Shown: positions 8,168 through 17,965, numbered from the stretch's first letter. The stretch is 64,000 nt of DNA from JACJYC01 sp964558465 (GCA_964558465.1 CAZLEF010000025.1:24037-88036); one strand, 5' to 3'. A program made the numbers and translations. Notes: a model not told the origin generated them from the sequence alone.

Positions 8168-10921
8168 ATGAGAACCCTGCAAACCACCCTCCAACTGTGT
8201 ATCCCGTTGGCACTCCTTTCCCTATTGCCGTTGTCATCCGGCCAATGCCAAACTATCCTTTGGGAAGAAACCTTCGATTCAGACCCTTTGGGTACGGACC
8301 CTTTTTATGACTGGACGACGGGAAGCCCGGAATGGGAATGGTCTGCTGACGGTTCTGCCTCCGGAGGGGCTTACTGGGCGGGACGGAGCGGCGTCATGTC
8401 CAAATCCGGCGGCGGCGCGTTATTTTTTGACGCTGACGCTCATTTCGATCCGAACCAGGACACTTCGATCACAGGCGTGTTGACGTCTCCTCTGATTCCG
8501 TCTCCCGGAGCCGCTTCCGGCAAGATTTATCTCCAGTTTTATCAATATTGCCGGTTCCACAAATCAAAAACGAGAATTGAAATCCTGGATTCCGGTTCGA
8601 ATCCGATAGCAGAGTTCCAGGTTAACCCCAATCTGGGGGTAAATCAGGAAACGTCGAACAAGGATGTTCTTGCCATTGAAATTACCGGGTTTATGCCTTC
8701 GGAATTTGAGGAATTCAAGGTTCGCTTTACCTTTGAAGGCAATTATTATTTCTGGATCATTGACGATATCCGGATTGTTCAGGATATTCCTGTTCAGATT
8801 TGTGATACGCTCTGGGGGAACGTCAAGGGTCAGGGCGATTTCAACGAAGGATTGAATGGTTGGACTACTTTTAATCCGGATACCTGCACTGCTGTTTTTG
8901 TATGGGAGCCGGACGGCAAAGCGGACGACGGTGTGGATATCGATGGGAACGGCGCCCTGGGTATCCTGTCGCCTACCATTGGAAACGGCGCAGCTGTTTT
9001 TGATGCGGATTATTACGATAGCGGGGGTATAGAATTCGGGATGGGCCCCTGCCCGGGGTACCAGGGAGCCTATTTGATTTCCCCCACCATTGACCTGTCA
9101 GAAGCGAAGGGTCCGCTTTTTTTAAAATTTAATCAATACTATAGCAACCTTGCATCGGCTACCTGGGTGGGATACAGCAGTAACGGCGGGAATGACTGGT
9201 CCTGGATTCCCGTCAATACCGGATTAGGGCACGACATCACCGAGCGGGACGATGTTCAGGTAATTCATCTGGCAGGCGCAACGGGTTCAAGTCAGTTCCA
9301 GGTGGGTTTTTATATCCATGCCTATTACTATTTCTGGATCGTCGATGACGTACAGGTACTGGAAGGTATTTTCCAGAACAAAAAAACCTTTCCGGCTTAT
9401 GTAGCCGATTCTCTGCTAACCTTTCAATTGCCATTTGACGTGGGCTGCGACAGCGCGGCTTTTGTGAAAAACCAGATTGTTGTGCATTTCGCATCCGACG
9501 CTTCAGAGAGTTATAAAGATTCCCTCCGCCAGGAATTCGGGGTGGTTTCTTTTAAAAAATGCCAATGCAAGGAAGCTATTGAGGAATGGGAAATGGGGCT
9601 TCCTCCTTTTAATCCGGCGGCGGCGCCCGGCGGCAGCGGTACCAGTACCGATATCAATGGCCAGGCTGCAACCACCAGCGCCAGGCCCAAGGTTCAGGGC
9701 GCAGATGTGAATAAATACAACTGGAATGAATTAAAGGAGGCCGCCGGTATTTTATTCGAACCATTGCTGCAGGCGCCTGTATACATTCCGGATGTAAACG
9801 ATGACAACGCCATTGTGATTGCAGTACCGGATACGGGCATAGATTACGCACACGACAGCCTTCAATACCGGATATGGAAAACCCCCAACCCCATTATCGG
9901 GACCTCCGGTTTGGAAAATGACTTTATCGGGTGGAATTTTCCTGACAGCACGAACAATCCCAATGACAACCACGGCCACGGCACACATATCGCAGGGATC
10001 ATTCACAATAACCTGAAAAAGTTGACCCAATCCTCGGGTGATTTCAGGATTATGCCGTTGAAAACCCATGACGAACATGGGGTTTCCGATCTTTTTGAAG
10101 TGACCTGCAGCATGTATTACGCGTTGCAGCAAGGCGCCAAAGTAATCAATTGCAGTTGGGGGTGGGTCGGTGATTCCAGCGAAGTATTGAGTAATGTTAT
10201 TGATTCAGCAAGGTTGAATTATAACGCCGTTATTGTCGCCTCTGCAGGGAACGATACGCTGGATCTGAATAAAAACAGGCAATACCCTGTATGTTATGCT
10301 TCCGGCAACGTATTGGGTGTCGGCGCTTTAACGGCAGGTGAAAACCAGATCAGCGCCTATTCGAATCGTTCTCCCCAATACCTGGAAATTTCTGCCAGAG
10401 GCGACCAGGTAATCAGCACGGCCCCCAATATTTTTGAATCGGATGGGTTCGCGGAAAAATCCGGCTCGTCGATGTCGGCCCCTGCCGTCGCTGCTGCTGT
10501 GGCCATTGCCTATAACTGGTTAAAACCCGAGAGTTCCTATCTGGAAATCATCCGGAAAGTGCTATCCTGCGCCCAGGAAAGGGAGTCGCTCAGCGAATAC
10601 GTTGCCAACGGGAGGGTCTTAAACATTTCCCCGTGCCTGCAGGTTGGAGTTGCCGATCCTTCTGAAAAAGTGCTGCATATTGAATTATTCCCCAATCCGG
10701 TCGGAGCAGAGGTGAACCTTTTAATGAAGGGAGAAAGGGGAGAAAACGGTTGGATCATGGTTTCTAATACCCTGGGGCAAACTGTAAAAAGGACTCCTTT
10801 TTTATTTCCGGGAGGCGCGGCCGATTTTCAGATCGGAATGGAGGGGCTTTTTCCAGGGTTTTATTGGGTTTCCATAAAGGCCGGACAATATATATGGAGC
10901 AGGAAGATAATCAAGATATAA
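8168..10921 (+). CDS. Secreted subtilisin-like peptidase (S8) with T9SS sorting domain
   Basis: 917 residues. Signal peptide 1-26. Two related jelly-roll/MAM-like modules follow (about 32-205 and 218-400), each starting with an ETFDSDPLG or FNEGLNGWTT phrase and ending YYFWIIDDI or YYFWIVDDV. The peptidase domain is about 540-825, with the classic triad: Asp555 (VPDTGID), His604 (HGHGTHIAG) and Ser768 (GSSMSAP), plus the oxyanion Asn in ASAGND. The C-terminal ~80 residues (IELFPNPVGAEVNLLM to WSRKIIKI) form a type-A type IX secretion sorting domain, so the protein should reach the cell surface. A linker rich in Gly, Ala and Pro near 480 may be a processing zone. The gene is followed 90 bp later by the CHAT gene on the same strand; they may be co-transcribed. 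Substrate unknown. Confidence 0.92.
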   Translation: MRTLQTTLQLCIPLALLSLLPLSSGQCQTILWEETFDSDPLGTDPFYDWTTGSPEWEWSADGSASGGAYWAGRSGVMSKSGGGALFFDADAHFDPNQDTSITGVLTSPLIPSPGAASGKIYLQFYQYCRFHKSKTRIEILDSGSNPIAEFQVNPNLGVNQETSNKDVLAIEITGFMPSEFEEFKVRFTFEGNYYFWIIDDIRIVQDIPVQICDTLWGNVKGQGDFNEGLNGWTTFNPDTCTAVFVWEPDGKADDGVDIDGNGALGILSPTIGNGAAVFDADYYDSGGIEFGMGPCPGYQGAYLISPTIDLSEAKGPLFLKFNQYYSNLASATWVGYSSNGGNDWSWIPVNTGLGHDITERDDVQVIHLAGATGSSQFQVGFYIHAYYYFWIVDDVQVLEGIFQNKKTFPAYVADSLLTFQLPFDVGCDSAAFVKNQIVVHFASDASESYKDSLRQEFGVVSFKKCQCKEAIEEWEMGLPPFNPAAAPGGSGTSTDINGQAATTSARPKVQGADVNKYNWNELKEAAGILFEPLLQAPVYIPDVNDDNAIVIAVPDTGIDYAHDSLQYRIWKTPNPIIGTSGLENDFIGWNFPDSTNNPNDNHGHGTHIAGIIHNNLKKLTQSSGDFRIMPLKTHDEHGVSDLFEVTCSMYYALQQGAKVINCSWGWVGDSSEVLSNVIDSARLNYNAVIVASAGNDTLDLNKNRQYPVCYASGNVLGVGALTAGENQISAYSNRSPQYLEISARGDQVISTAPNIFESDGFAEKSGSSMSAPAVAAAVAIAYNWLKPESSYLEIIRKVLSCAQERESLSEYVANGRVLNISPCLQVGVADPSEKVLHIELFPNPVGAEVNLLMKGERGENGWIMVSNTLGQTVKRTPFLFPGGAADFQIGMEGLFPGFYWVSIKAGQYIWSRKIIKI

Positions 10922-11010
10922 GATCAGTCGGGGAATCCATTCCACCGGGTCTTTTGCTTTTTATTGAAGAGAAATAGGATTGCCATCGATAAACGGATAT
11001 CGGTTTAAAT

Positions 11011-13818
11011 ATGAGAAAATACATATTTTTATTATTTGTTTCAGGTTTTGTTTTTTATATGCACGGTCAAAATATTTTAAACGAATATGACTGGCCTGCC
11101 GTCCCGGATTCTGATCGCGGATTCGAACTAAAAGATCTGGTAAAAAATTCAAAATACAACTCCCGGCTGGCCTATTATCTGAATATGAAAGAGGTTTTGG
11201 GCCGGGAATTACACAAAAGAGGGGTTGATTTTTACCTGGCCGGCGACTACCCTGCCGCCATTCAAATGACCCAAAAGGCTATAAAAACCAGAGAGCAAGT
11301 ATTGCCTTTTTTCCATACCGATCTGGGACAATCCTATTACAACCTTGGCATTTTTTACAAAGAAACATCGAACCTGGAAAATGCGGAAGCCTGTTTTCTG
11401 AATGCCGCCAAAATATTCGATCGATGCAATACTTTTATGTCTGCAGATTCCCGGCGGGAAATTGCCGCCGTTTTGACGGAAAAAGGAGATTTTGACGCCG
11501 CGTTAAATCACCTTAAAATAGGTATTCAAAAGGCCCATATAAATGGATCTCCCGATCTTCTGGCGGATTGTTATATTGAGTTTGGCAAAATCACCCATTT
11601 GAGAAAAAACTTTTCTGAAGGCATTGACACCTTGTTAAAAGCGAAAAAAATATTTGAATCCTTTAGTAGTAAATCCTTATTCCAGGAAGACGCGGAAAGC
11701 CGGTGTTATAACAATTTGGCGGCCTTGTTTTACGAAACAGGCAATTATTCCGCCGCCTTGGATCATTATAACTGGTCTTTCGATATCAACCGCCGCCTGA
11801 ACAACGGCGAGAATATCATCAGAAATCATACCAATCTGGGTCTGGTTTACCTGAAATTAAAACTTCCCCTCCGTTCCAGGGATCATTTTCAGAAAGCCAT
11901 GGATCTGGCGGAGGCCTCAGGCAATAATGAACTGCAAGCGGTTTGTCATGACAATCTGGGAGAACTCTACTTACAGGAAGGAGCCCACCAAAAAGCCCTT
12001 GAAGCCTTCCAGCGTGCGATCGTTTGCATCACTCCCGGATATCATACGCGGGATTATTTTGATAACCCTCCCGACTCCCTTTTGACTCTTGTTTCCAACA
12101 AAACCGATTTACTGGTTTATTTTTCAGATAAAGCCAGGGCCTGGGTAGCCCTTTACCAGGAAACTGGTCAAAAAGAATACCTGAACCAATCCCTGATCAA
12201 TTATTTGAAAGCCGACAGGTTGATTAACCTGATGCGGTTCGACCATCGCGAACAACAATCCAAGTTTTTCTGGAGGGAAAATACCCGGTCTGTTTACGAA
12301 CAGGCGCTGGATGCCTGTTATGAATTGGGCGATATTAAAACAGCCTTTTATTTTTTTGAGAAAAGCAAGGCTGCGATGCTGCTGGACGCCTTGGTTTCAG
12401 CAAACGCCAAAAATCTTTTGCCAGATAGTATAACCATTCAAGAATCCAGATTGAAGCATATTTTAATGGAAAGTCAAAAAGCGCTGGAGGCAGAAATCCA
12501 ACATGCTTCTTCTGCCTCGATTTCACTCAGAGAGGCCGTAGCGAAAGCCCAAAAAAACTATACTGAATTTGTCAGTCGCCTTTCCCGGCAAAATCCCCAA
12601 TATTACAAAATAAGATATTCTTCGGAAGTAATTAACATCGAAGATCTGCAGAATTTTTTTTTAAACGACTCAACCAATTTCATTCATTATTTATACGGAG
12701 AGCGGTTTATTTACACCCTGAACATTGGCAATAAAGAAGTTTTTTTCAATAAAACAATTAAAACACCCCAACTGGACACACTCATTTCCAATTTTTTTGA
12801 CTTGTGCAAGGATAAAAACAAACTTGCCAGTGATATGAAAATATACGCCCCGGCTGCATTTGAAATCTATCAAAAAATTTTTTCCTCCGCATGGAAAGGT
12901 TCTAAGCCGGCAAAAAAACGATGTATAATTGCCCCTGACGGCCATATTAATTATATTTCTTTTGAGTCATTGATGCCCAGTTCTGTTCCGGTTGAATATG
13001 ATCGGTCACCGTTCCTGATAAAAGACTATCTTTTTTACTATGTCTATTCCGCCACGGTTTGGCGGCAACAACAGCGTTTAGTCGTTACCAACAATCGAAA
13101 GCTGTTCGCACTCGCGCCGTTCACCGATCAGGATAGCAAAAGATACCTGCCCGCTAGCAAACAAGCCGTAAAAACCCTGGAAAAAAAATTTCGGGGAGAG
13201 TTTTATTCCGGGAAAGCAGCTGAATTGGAAACTTTTCTGAAAAATGCTCCCGACTTTCAGGTAATCTATCTTTTTACTCATGCCTCGGCGCATCCCGACT
13301 CTCTTTTTCCTTATATCCAGTTCCACAATGCCAATCTGTATTTGAATGAATTATACGGTTTGACATTTGCTTCCGACCTTGTGGTATTAAGCGCCTGTGA
13401 GACCGCCTTGGGGAAAAACGCAGTTGGCGAGGGGATACTCAGTCTGGGTATGGGGTTTTCCTATACCGGCGCCAGGTCATTTGCAGCAAGCCTTTGGAAA
13501 GTAAACGACAACGCAACCGAAAGAATATTTTCGAGTTTTTTTGATTACCTGGCCAAAGAAAAACCCAAAGCCGAAGCCTTCCGTCTGGCCAAGCTGGATT
13601 ATCTGAAGGACGACGCTGTGAGCGACAACCAGAAATCTCCTTTTTATTGGGCTGCTTTTGTTTTAACCGGAGATGATATGCCTATTCGCCCGCCGATGGA
13701 AATCAAAACCGGTTCCGGATTTTCATTTTGGACTATTTCAACTGGTATACTGGTTATCCTGATCGCTGCATCGTGGTTTTATTTCCGAAGGCCTATTCGG
13801 CATACCAGGAACGGATAA
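11011..13818 (+). CDS. TPR-CHAT (caspase-fold) protein with C-terminal membrane anchor
   Basis: 935 residues. Signal peptide (first 20 residues, ending YMHGQ), then a TPR superhelix (about 60-430; AAIQMTQKAIKTREQ, YYNLGIFYKET, YNNLAALFYETGNYSAALDHY, CHDNLGELYLQEGAHQKALE). A helical linker leads to a CHAT domain (about 640-895). The catalytic dyad is visible: His757 in FTHASAH and Cys796 in LSACETALG, followed by the family phrases GARSFAASLWKVND and FYWAAFVLTGDD. A terminal helix (WTISTGILVILIAASWFYF) with a basic tail would anchor the protein with the enzyme in the periplasm. CHAT proteases are cysteine peptidases related to caspases and separases; TPRs commonly sense partners. It overlaps the convergent secreted-protein gene by 26 bp at the 3' end. 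Confidence 0.9.
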   Translation: MRKYIFLLFVSGFVFYMHGQNILNEYDWPAVPDSDRGFELKDLVKNSKYNSRLAYYLNMKEVLGRELHKRGVDFYLAGDYPAAIQMTQKAIKTREQVLPFFHTDLGQSYYNLGIFYKETSNLENAEACFLNAAKIFDRCNTFMSADSRREIAAVLTEKGDFDAALNHLKIGIQKAHINGSPDLLADCYIEFGKITHLRKNFSEGIDTLLKAKKIFESFSSKSLFQEDAESRCYNNLAALFYETGNYSAALDHYNWSFDINRRLNNGENIIRNHTNLGLVYLKLKLPLRSRDHFQKAMDLAEASGNNELQAVCHDNLGELYLQEGAHQKALEAFQRAIVCITPGYHTRDYFDNPPDSLLTLVSNKTDLLVYFSDKARAWVALYQETGQKEYLNQSLINYLKADRLINLMRFDHREQQSKFFWRENTRSVYEQALDACYELGDIKTAFYFFEKSKAAMLLDALVSANAKNLLPDSITIQESRLKHILMESQKALEAEIQHASSASISLREAVAKAQKNYTEFVSRLSRQNPQYYKIRYSSEVINIEDLQNFFLNDSTNFIHYLYGERFIYTLNIGNKEVFFNKTIKTPQLDTLISNFFDLCKDKNKLASDMKIYAPAAFEIYQKIFSSAWKGSKPAKKRCIIAPDGHINYISFESLMPSSVPVEYDRSPFLIKDYLFYYVYSATVWRQQQRLVVTNNRKLFALAPFTDQDSKRYLPASKQAVKTLEKKFRGEFYSGKAAELETFLKNAPDFQVIYLFTHASAHPDSLFPYIQFHNANLYLNELYGLTFASDLVVLSACETALGKNAVGEGILSLGMGFSYTGARSFAASLWKVNDNATERIFSSFFDYLAKEKPKAEAFRLAKLDYLKDDAVSDNQKSPFYWAAFVLTGDDMPIRPPMEIKTGSGFSFWTISTGILVILIAASWFYFRRPIRHTRNG

Positions 13819-14401
13819 TTTGAACGGAACAGGCCTGGTTGTAACCTTCTGTACAAATAGATATTCGCCCGGATGCAGGAACCTTTGCTGTTGTTTCTTG
13901 TGCGATTCCGTTTCTCCCGTAAATCCGGCAGCTTACCATAATATCCTGGATTTTATGATTGCTATAAATGTATTTGGCGGTTCCGCTGAAATTGTTAAAT
14001 CCGCCAGGAACATTTATACTGACCACCTGCAAAAATTTTATTGGGTCGATGGATTGATCAAAAGATAATTTTTCTCCTTCAAACCATGCAATGACGATTT
14101 CAGGTTGAAAGGATACATTATTGCTATATAAAAATTCTGATCGCAAAGGCGCTATTTTTCTTATCTCAACATCGTAATCATTTGCGTTCGCGCTTTTAAA
14201 TACTTTGTATCGCACCCAGATTGCCCTGGTTGGATGGGCATTCCGGTAGGAGAATGAGGAACTGTAGCCCAGCAATGTAACCTTGGAATCAAAAACGGGT
14301 TGGAGGTATTGGACAGCCTCCTGGGAAAAAGACAACCCTATAAACCAAAAGTAAAACACTCCGGTTAAAAACCACCTTGCATAATTTATATTTTGTTTCA
14401 T
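13793..14401 (-). CDS. Small secreted protein of unknown function
   Basis: 202 residues from the ATG at 14401 (MKQNINYARWFLTG). I prefer this to an upstream in-frame ATG because it gives a normal signal peptide ending at LSFSQ. The rest is beta-rich with no recognised domain; phrases include AIWVRYKVFKSANANDYDVEIRK and SGRISICTEGYNQACSVQIIRS, with three cysteines near the C-terminus. It begins 26 bp after the trypsin-like protease stops and is the last gene of a five-gene minus-strand run. It may be an exported partner, substrate or inhibitor of that protease; this is inference from position only. Confidence 0.65.
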   Translation of the reverse strand: MKQNINYARWFLTGVFYFWFIGLSFSQEAVQYLQPVFDSKVTLLGYSSSFSYRNAHPTRAIWVRYKVFKSANANDYDVEIRKIAPLRSEFLYSNNVSFQPEIVIAWFEGEKLSFDQSIDPIKFLQVVSINVPGGFNNFSGTAKYIYSNHKIQDIMVSCRIYGRNGIAQETTAKVPASGRISICTEGYNQACSVQIIRSWYAE

Positions 14402-14427
14402 GGCTCTTATTTTTAAGTTAAACCTGG

Positions 14428-15078
14428 TTACAGATTGGTTGAAGGTGCAATAGCAACTTCGAACAAATCGCAAACGATACAAAAAGGAGTAACGATGATA
14501 TAGTCCGGTTTTTCCCGTAAAATGCCCGCTTGTATTCCAACGATAAAACCATCGAAGGTGGTCCAGATCATACCGCTGTCGCCGGCGCAGCTTCTATTCT
14601 CCTGAAATCCAGGATCGAGTCTGATAATCCATTGATTTGCCAGCCTGCGGCTTCCGAAGGAATAAATCATATTACCAGACCAATTTTCGCTAATAAGCCG
14701 GCCTCGTAATATTCTACCTGAACAACGGACTCCAAATACCGGGAGTTTAGGCAGGAAAATGTTCAAAAGGCCTGCAACTGCAAAAAATCCGGATTGTATG
14801 GTTTCCAATGACGCTGAAAATAAGGCCGCGTCGGCAGTATGGATCCGATTTTGTATTAGAGGAATAAATTGTTCAAGGTTAACCTCAATGCCTTTTATAG
14901 AAACCGGTGTTCGCAAATTTCCCCTGCGATTGAATAAAAAATGGGCAACCGAAGGGAACACCAACCGATTTCTGTTATCGAGCAACCCAAGCCAGGCGCC
15001 GGCCAAGGCATGACCATGGCCGGCTTTGACAGGCATCGGAACCGGTAAAGCATTATCCGTACTTGCGAGATCAGACAT
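14428..15078 (-). CDS. Trypsin-like (chymotrypsin-fold) serine protease, no signal peptide
   Basis: 216 residues from the ATG at 15078 (MSDLASTDNALPV). This start overlaps the stop of the upstream gene by 8 bp, implying translational coupling. A plausible S1-type triad can be read: His46 (FPSVAHFLF, like the TAAHV context), Asp83 (HTADAALFS, like DIAL) and Ser168 (CAGDSGMIW). Gly-Asp-Ser-Gly is the hallmark of the active site, and GFIVGIQAG follows as the usual VGI strand. No signal peptide or membrane helix is evident, so a cytoplasmic site is expected. It is short for the family and lacks a PDZ domain, so it is not HtrA-like. Similar compact trypsin-like proteases occur as effectors in bacterial conflict systems. 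Confidence 0.65.
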   Translation of the reverse strand: MSDLASTDNALPVPMPVKAGHGHALAGAWLGLLDNRNRLVFPSVAHFLFNRRGNLRTPVSIKGIEVNLEQFIPLIQNRIHTADAALFSASLETIQSGFFAVAGLLNIFLPKLPVFGVRCSGRILRGRLISENWSGNMIYSFGSRRLANQWIIRLDPGFQENRSCAGDSGMIWTTFDGFIVGIQAGILREKPDYIIVTPFCIVCDLFEVAIAPSTNL

Positions 15079-15940
15079 TCGTTTGAATATTGACAATCGG
15101 ACCAAGACTGATGGCCAATTGGAACCCAAAGAAACTGTTGATCAACCCGATTTGTTCCAACTCGGTTTTGCTTTGCGTATTCACGGTGGCTATGCCGGAT
15201 TCATCGACTGTCGGCTTCCCCGTCGACCCGATGGCGGCGACCGTCATCGGCGCTCCCCCCGTTTCTTTGAACAGCCGCAAAGTGTTGTGGTCGGCATACT
15301 GCATGTCAGGGCCTTTAAATTCTACTTTCGCCTGAGGCAGCAATTCGAAGGGAATTTCTTTTTCTTCCGACGATGTAGCAACCCCGGTTTCCCCTCCCGA
15401 GTTGAAAATATGGAATTCCGCGCCGTCTTCCTTCCGCTGAACGGTCACTTTGAAATCGAGATCCTTCAACAGATTTTTGAGTTGGTTAAAGCTTTGTTCG
15501 ATGGTTTCAACAACCTTGTCTTCCATACCGGTCGGCATCCCGGATTCCTCAAGACCTGAAGTTACCGGGTTGTCCGATGCATTTTGTGGGCTGCCCGAGG
15601 TAGAAACGGGGCTGGATTCCGGTTCGTTTTCGACTTCTGTACCTATCATTACCCCACCTTTGGAGACAGATACCGTATGGACGCCTGCGCTGTCCAGTGT
15701 TGTAGTGCGTTGGGTTTGGCGGTTAACCGCAGCGCCGTACATTTGCCGGACTGTTTCCTGGCAAGTGACTATCTCGGCGCTCATTTCGTTGGCGCCCCAT
15801 CCTTCAGGAATGGGCACCCTCAAGCTCAATTTTGCTTCCTGGTTAGGATTGTAAGCCAGGCTTTCAATTGTGCCCAATTTTTCCCCGCCAATGTTTGATT
15901 TTGGGGGTTGATCCGGTTGATTTGAATTTTTTGGAGCCAT
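15071..15940 (-). CDS. Hypothetical protein with low-complexity middle, coupled to protease
   Basis: 289 residues, no signal peptide or membrane segment, not recognised. The N-terminus is polar and proline-rich (MAPKNSNQPDQPPK). A possible beta domain (about 30-110) precedes a Ser/Gly/Glu-rich linker (about 110-145). A second part (about 150-289) contains a helical piece (DKVVETIEQSFNQLKNLLKDL) and beta-type sequence ending GLINSFFGFQLAISLGP. Its last codons overlap the start of the trypsin-like protease gene, so the two products are probably made in fixed ratio. That could make it a regulator, scaffold or substrate of the protease. 99 bp separate it from the FISUMP lipoprotein gene upstream. 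Confidence 0.6.
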   Translation of the reverse strand: MAPKNSNQPDQPPKSNIGGEKLGTIESLAYNPNQEAKLSLRVPIPEGWGANEMSAEIVTCQETVRQMYGAAVNRQTQRTTTLDSAGVHTVSVSKGGVMIGTEVENEPESSPVSTSGSPQNASDNPVTSGLEESGMPTGMEDKVVETIEQSFNQLKNLLKDLDFKVTVQRKEDGAEFHIFNSGGETGVATSSEEKEIPFELLPQAKVEFKGPDMQYADHNTLRLFKETGGAPMTVAAIGSTGKPTVDESGIATVNTQSKTELEQIGLINSFFGFQLAISLGPIVNIQTNV

Positions 15941-16039
15941 GATTTTGGAGTTTTATTACTGATTAAAAATTTCATTTACAAATCACTTGGAAATAAATTC
16001 GTTCGGTAATTTTTTTCAAACCCGGTAATTGTCGGAATT

Positions 16040-16615
16040 TTAATATTTTATACAGCGGCAAGAAAGCGCAGAGGTCCGGTCGGCATTGCTTCTGTACAGA
16101 GCGCCGTATGGTCTGTGGAACAGGTAATACACCATTTGATCTCCGGCATCGACGGAATCCGTCCAGTAACATCCATATTCTGCAACATTGCTGAAGACGC
16201 CGTTGGGAAAGCGGAACCCGCCCAAAGTCGCACTGAATCCACTTGATCCCCCGGCCATAAGGGAGGCATAGGCGTTGCCGTAACTGGTCCGGTTCAGCCA
16301 GTCGTAGTATCCGCCATAGACCATTGCCAGGTCTTGCCAGTCCTGATCGGTCGGGAGCCGCCAGCCGTCGCCCAGAGAGGCGCATAAATTTCGCGCAGCC
16401 TGAAGGGTGTAGAGTCTTCCGTAATTCCGGGCGTCGGCGATATCTGGGTAGTTGACCGCGCCGGATACTTCTGTGCTCAGGTTTTCCGCCAACCAGGTTT
16501 TTCCGTTGACCTGGATGGTAGCGTATGGGAATTCTGCTGCATCCGGCTCACAGGAAATCAACAAATATGCAAGCAATAAACACCCTGCAAAAGAGATTGA
16601 TCGCATCCTTTTCAT
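16040..16615 (-). CDS. FISUMP-domain lipoprotein
   Basis: 191 residues. SpII signal peptide with lipobox LLIS-Cys22, so it should be anchored in the envelope. The remainder is a single Fib_succ_major (FISUMP) domain, recognised from INGKTWLAENL-like VNGKTWLAENLS, YGRLYTLQAARNLCASLG, GWRLPTDQDWQDL, GFSATLGGFR and the end DRTSALSCRCIKY. This domain is abundant in surface proteins of Bacteroidota and Fibrobacteres; its biochemical role is not established. Gene lies 69 bp downstream of the beta-barrel gene and 99 bp upstream of the unknown coupled protein, consistent with one transcript. Confidence 0.8.
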   Translation of the reverse strand: MKRMRSISFAGCLLLAYLLISCEPDAAEFPYATIQVNGKTWLAENLSTEVSGAVNYPDIADARNYGRLYTLQAARNLCASLGDGWRLPTDQDWQDLAMVYGGYYDWLNRTSYGNAYASLMAGGSSGFSATLGGFRFPNGVFSNVAEYGCYWTDSVDAGDQMVYYLFHRPYGALYRSNADRTSALSCRCIKY

Positions 16616-16684
16616 GTTGAGTGAAATTTAAATGGTGAAAAATTTTGAATTATCCGGAAAGGGTATATTCCCTGAATGGGACAA

Positions 16685-17965
16685 TTATTTTTTATTCTTG
16701 TTTTTAGGAAACTTGTCGACCTTGTCGCTCACGCCGTCGCCGTCGGTATCCCATCTTTCGTCGCTGGTACCCTTATTTTTTTCCTCAGCCCCGGTTAACC
16801 CGTCGCCATCGATATCTGAGGTTTCATAATCAATGTTATCTTTTTTAGTTGTATCTATAACCAGCTTCGATGTTACCGGGCCGTTGAAATTGCCATCCGG
16901 GCATTCAGCGCTCACCTTGAAATGGAGGGTTCCATTAATTGGGAGAGCTTTTCCAGGCAACCTGATCTGATAGGTAAATTGGACGCCTTGGTCCGCATTC
17001 TTTTTCCTACCGCAAATTTCACTCACCGTTTTTTCACCATTTTTGACAATTTCAACTGCTTTGGGATCGGCGAAATCTCCTGCCGGCGCCCCAACCCTTT
17101 CCCATAAAATTTTTCCTTCGCACTCATTCGGATAGGTCCCTGGACTGCAAAGAAGGTTGTAGTGAACTGCGATATTTACGGGAATTTCGAGTACTCCGCC
17201 AACCCGTCTTGGACCAGGGACGCTAAAGACGCCCTTCCGGATTCTTAAGTCTTGGCAAACGCAATCTACCATCGCAACAGGTAATGGATTTAATGGAAAA
17301 GTAACTCCTCCCATAAACTGCCAGCTTTCAGAATTTACTGTGATAAAGCCGCTTTGGTCAATGTCGGCAAGTCCCAGGCTTCTTCTGCCTTCAAGGAAAA
17401 TGTTCATTTTACCAAGGGAGACGTTCACTCCTCCTCCAAAACTTACCCCGTAATCAAAATCCTGGTAATTTTCTTTCACGCGGAAGGTTTCTTTCTCGCC
17501 GAATTCGCTGAATTCCTGTCGGGCATCCAGCAAATAACCCGCTTCGGCGCCGGCCACCAAATAGGGTTGGATCCGGCCTGTGGCAACCTTCCACCTGAGC
17601 AACATGGGCAGTTCGATATAGGACAACCGGAGTTTTTCTTCCACATTTTGCGGATGGGGGTAAAAAGTTTCAAATTTCCGCTGATATCCTTTTTGGAGAA
17701 ACATGGGTTCGAACCGGATGGAAAGATTCCGGGTTAGCCCAAAATCTGCCACGGCGCCGGCTTTCAGACCAACCAATGGAGAAACAATCGACTGTTCCTG
17801 GCCGACCTGATTGTCAAATTTAATTTGAGCGTAATTCAGCCCGGTAAAAAGGCCCAGTTCTGTCCCGACAGACTGGCTATTCAGCGAAAACACTGCGCAG
17901 CCTGTAAAAGCCATTAACAAAAATAAATGGACCGTCATTCGAACGGGGAGGAATTGCTTTTTCAT
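16685..17965 (-). CDS. Outer-membrane beta-barrel with C-terminal calcium-type repeats
   Basis: 426 residues from the ATG at 17965 (MKKQFLPVRMTVHLFLLM), chosen because it gives a clean signal peptide; an earlier in-frame ATG at 18052 would add 29 residues and overlap the divergent promoter. Residues about 30-230 form a PorT/OmpA-like barrel (GLFTGLNYAQIKF, GLKAGAVADFGLTRNLSIRFEPMFLQKGYQRKF, YIELPMLLRWK, FGGGVNVSLGKMNIFLEGR). A cysteine-containing beta region follows, then thrombospondin-3-like acidic repeats (DIDGDGLTGAEE, DTDGDGVSDKVD) that should bind calcium, and a lysine tail. It is the first gene of the minus-strand run and diverges from the ECF sigma gene across about 140 bp. Confidence 0.8.
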   Translation of the reverse strand: MKKQFLPVRMTVHLFLLMAFTGCAVFSLNSQSVGTELGLFTGLNYAQIKFDNQVGQEQSIVSPLVGLKAGAVADFGLTRNLSIRFEPMFLQKGYQRKFETFYPHPQNVEEKLRLSYIELPMLLRWKVATGRIQPYLVAGAEAGYLLDARQEFSEFGEKETFRVKENYQDFDYGVSFGGGVNVSLGKMNIFLEGRRSLGLADIDQSGFITVNSESWQFMGGVTFPLNPLPVAMVDCVCQDLRIRKGVFSVPGPRRVGGVLEIPVNIAVHYNLLCSPGTYPNECEGKILWERVGAPAGDFADPKAVEIVKNGEKTVSEICGRKKNADQGVQFTYQIRLPGKALPINGTLHFKVSAECPDGNFNGPVTSKLVIDTTKKDNIDYETSDIDGDGLTGAEEKNKGTSDERWDTDGDGVSDKVDKFPKNKNKK

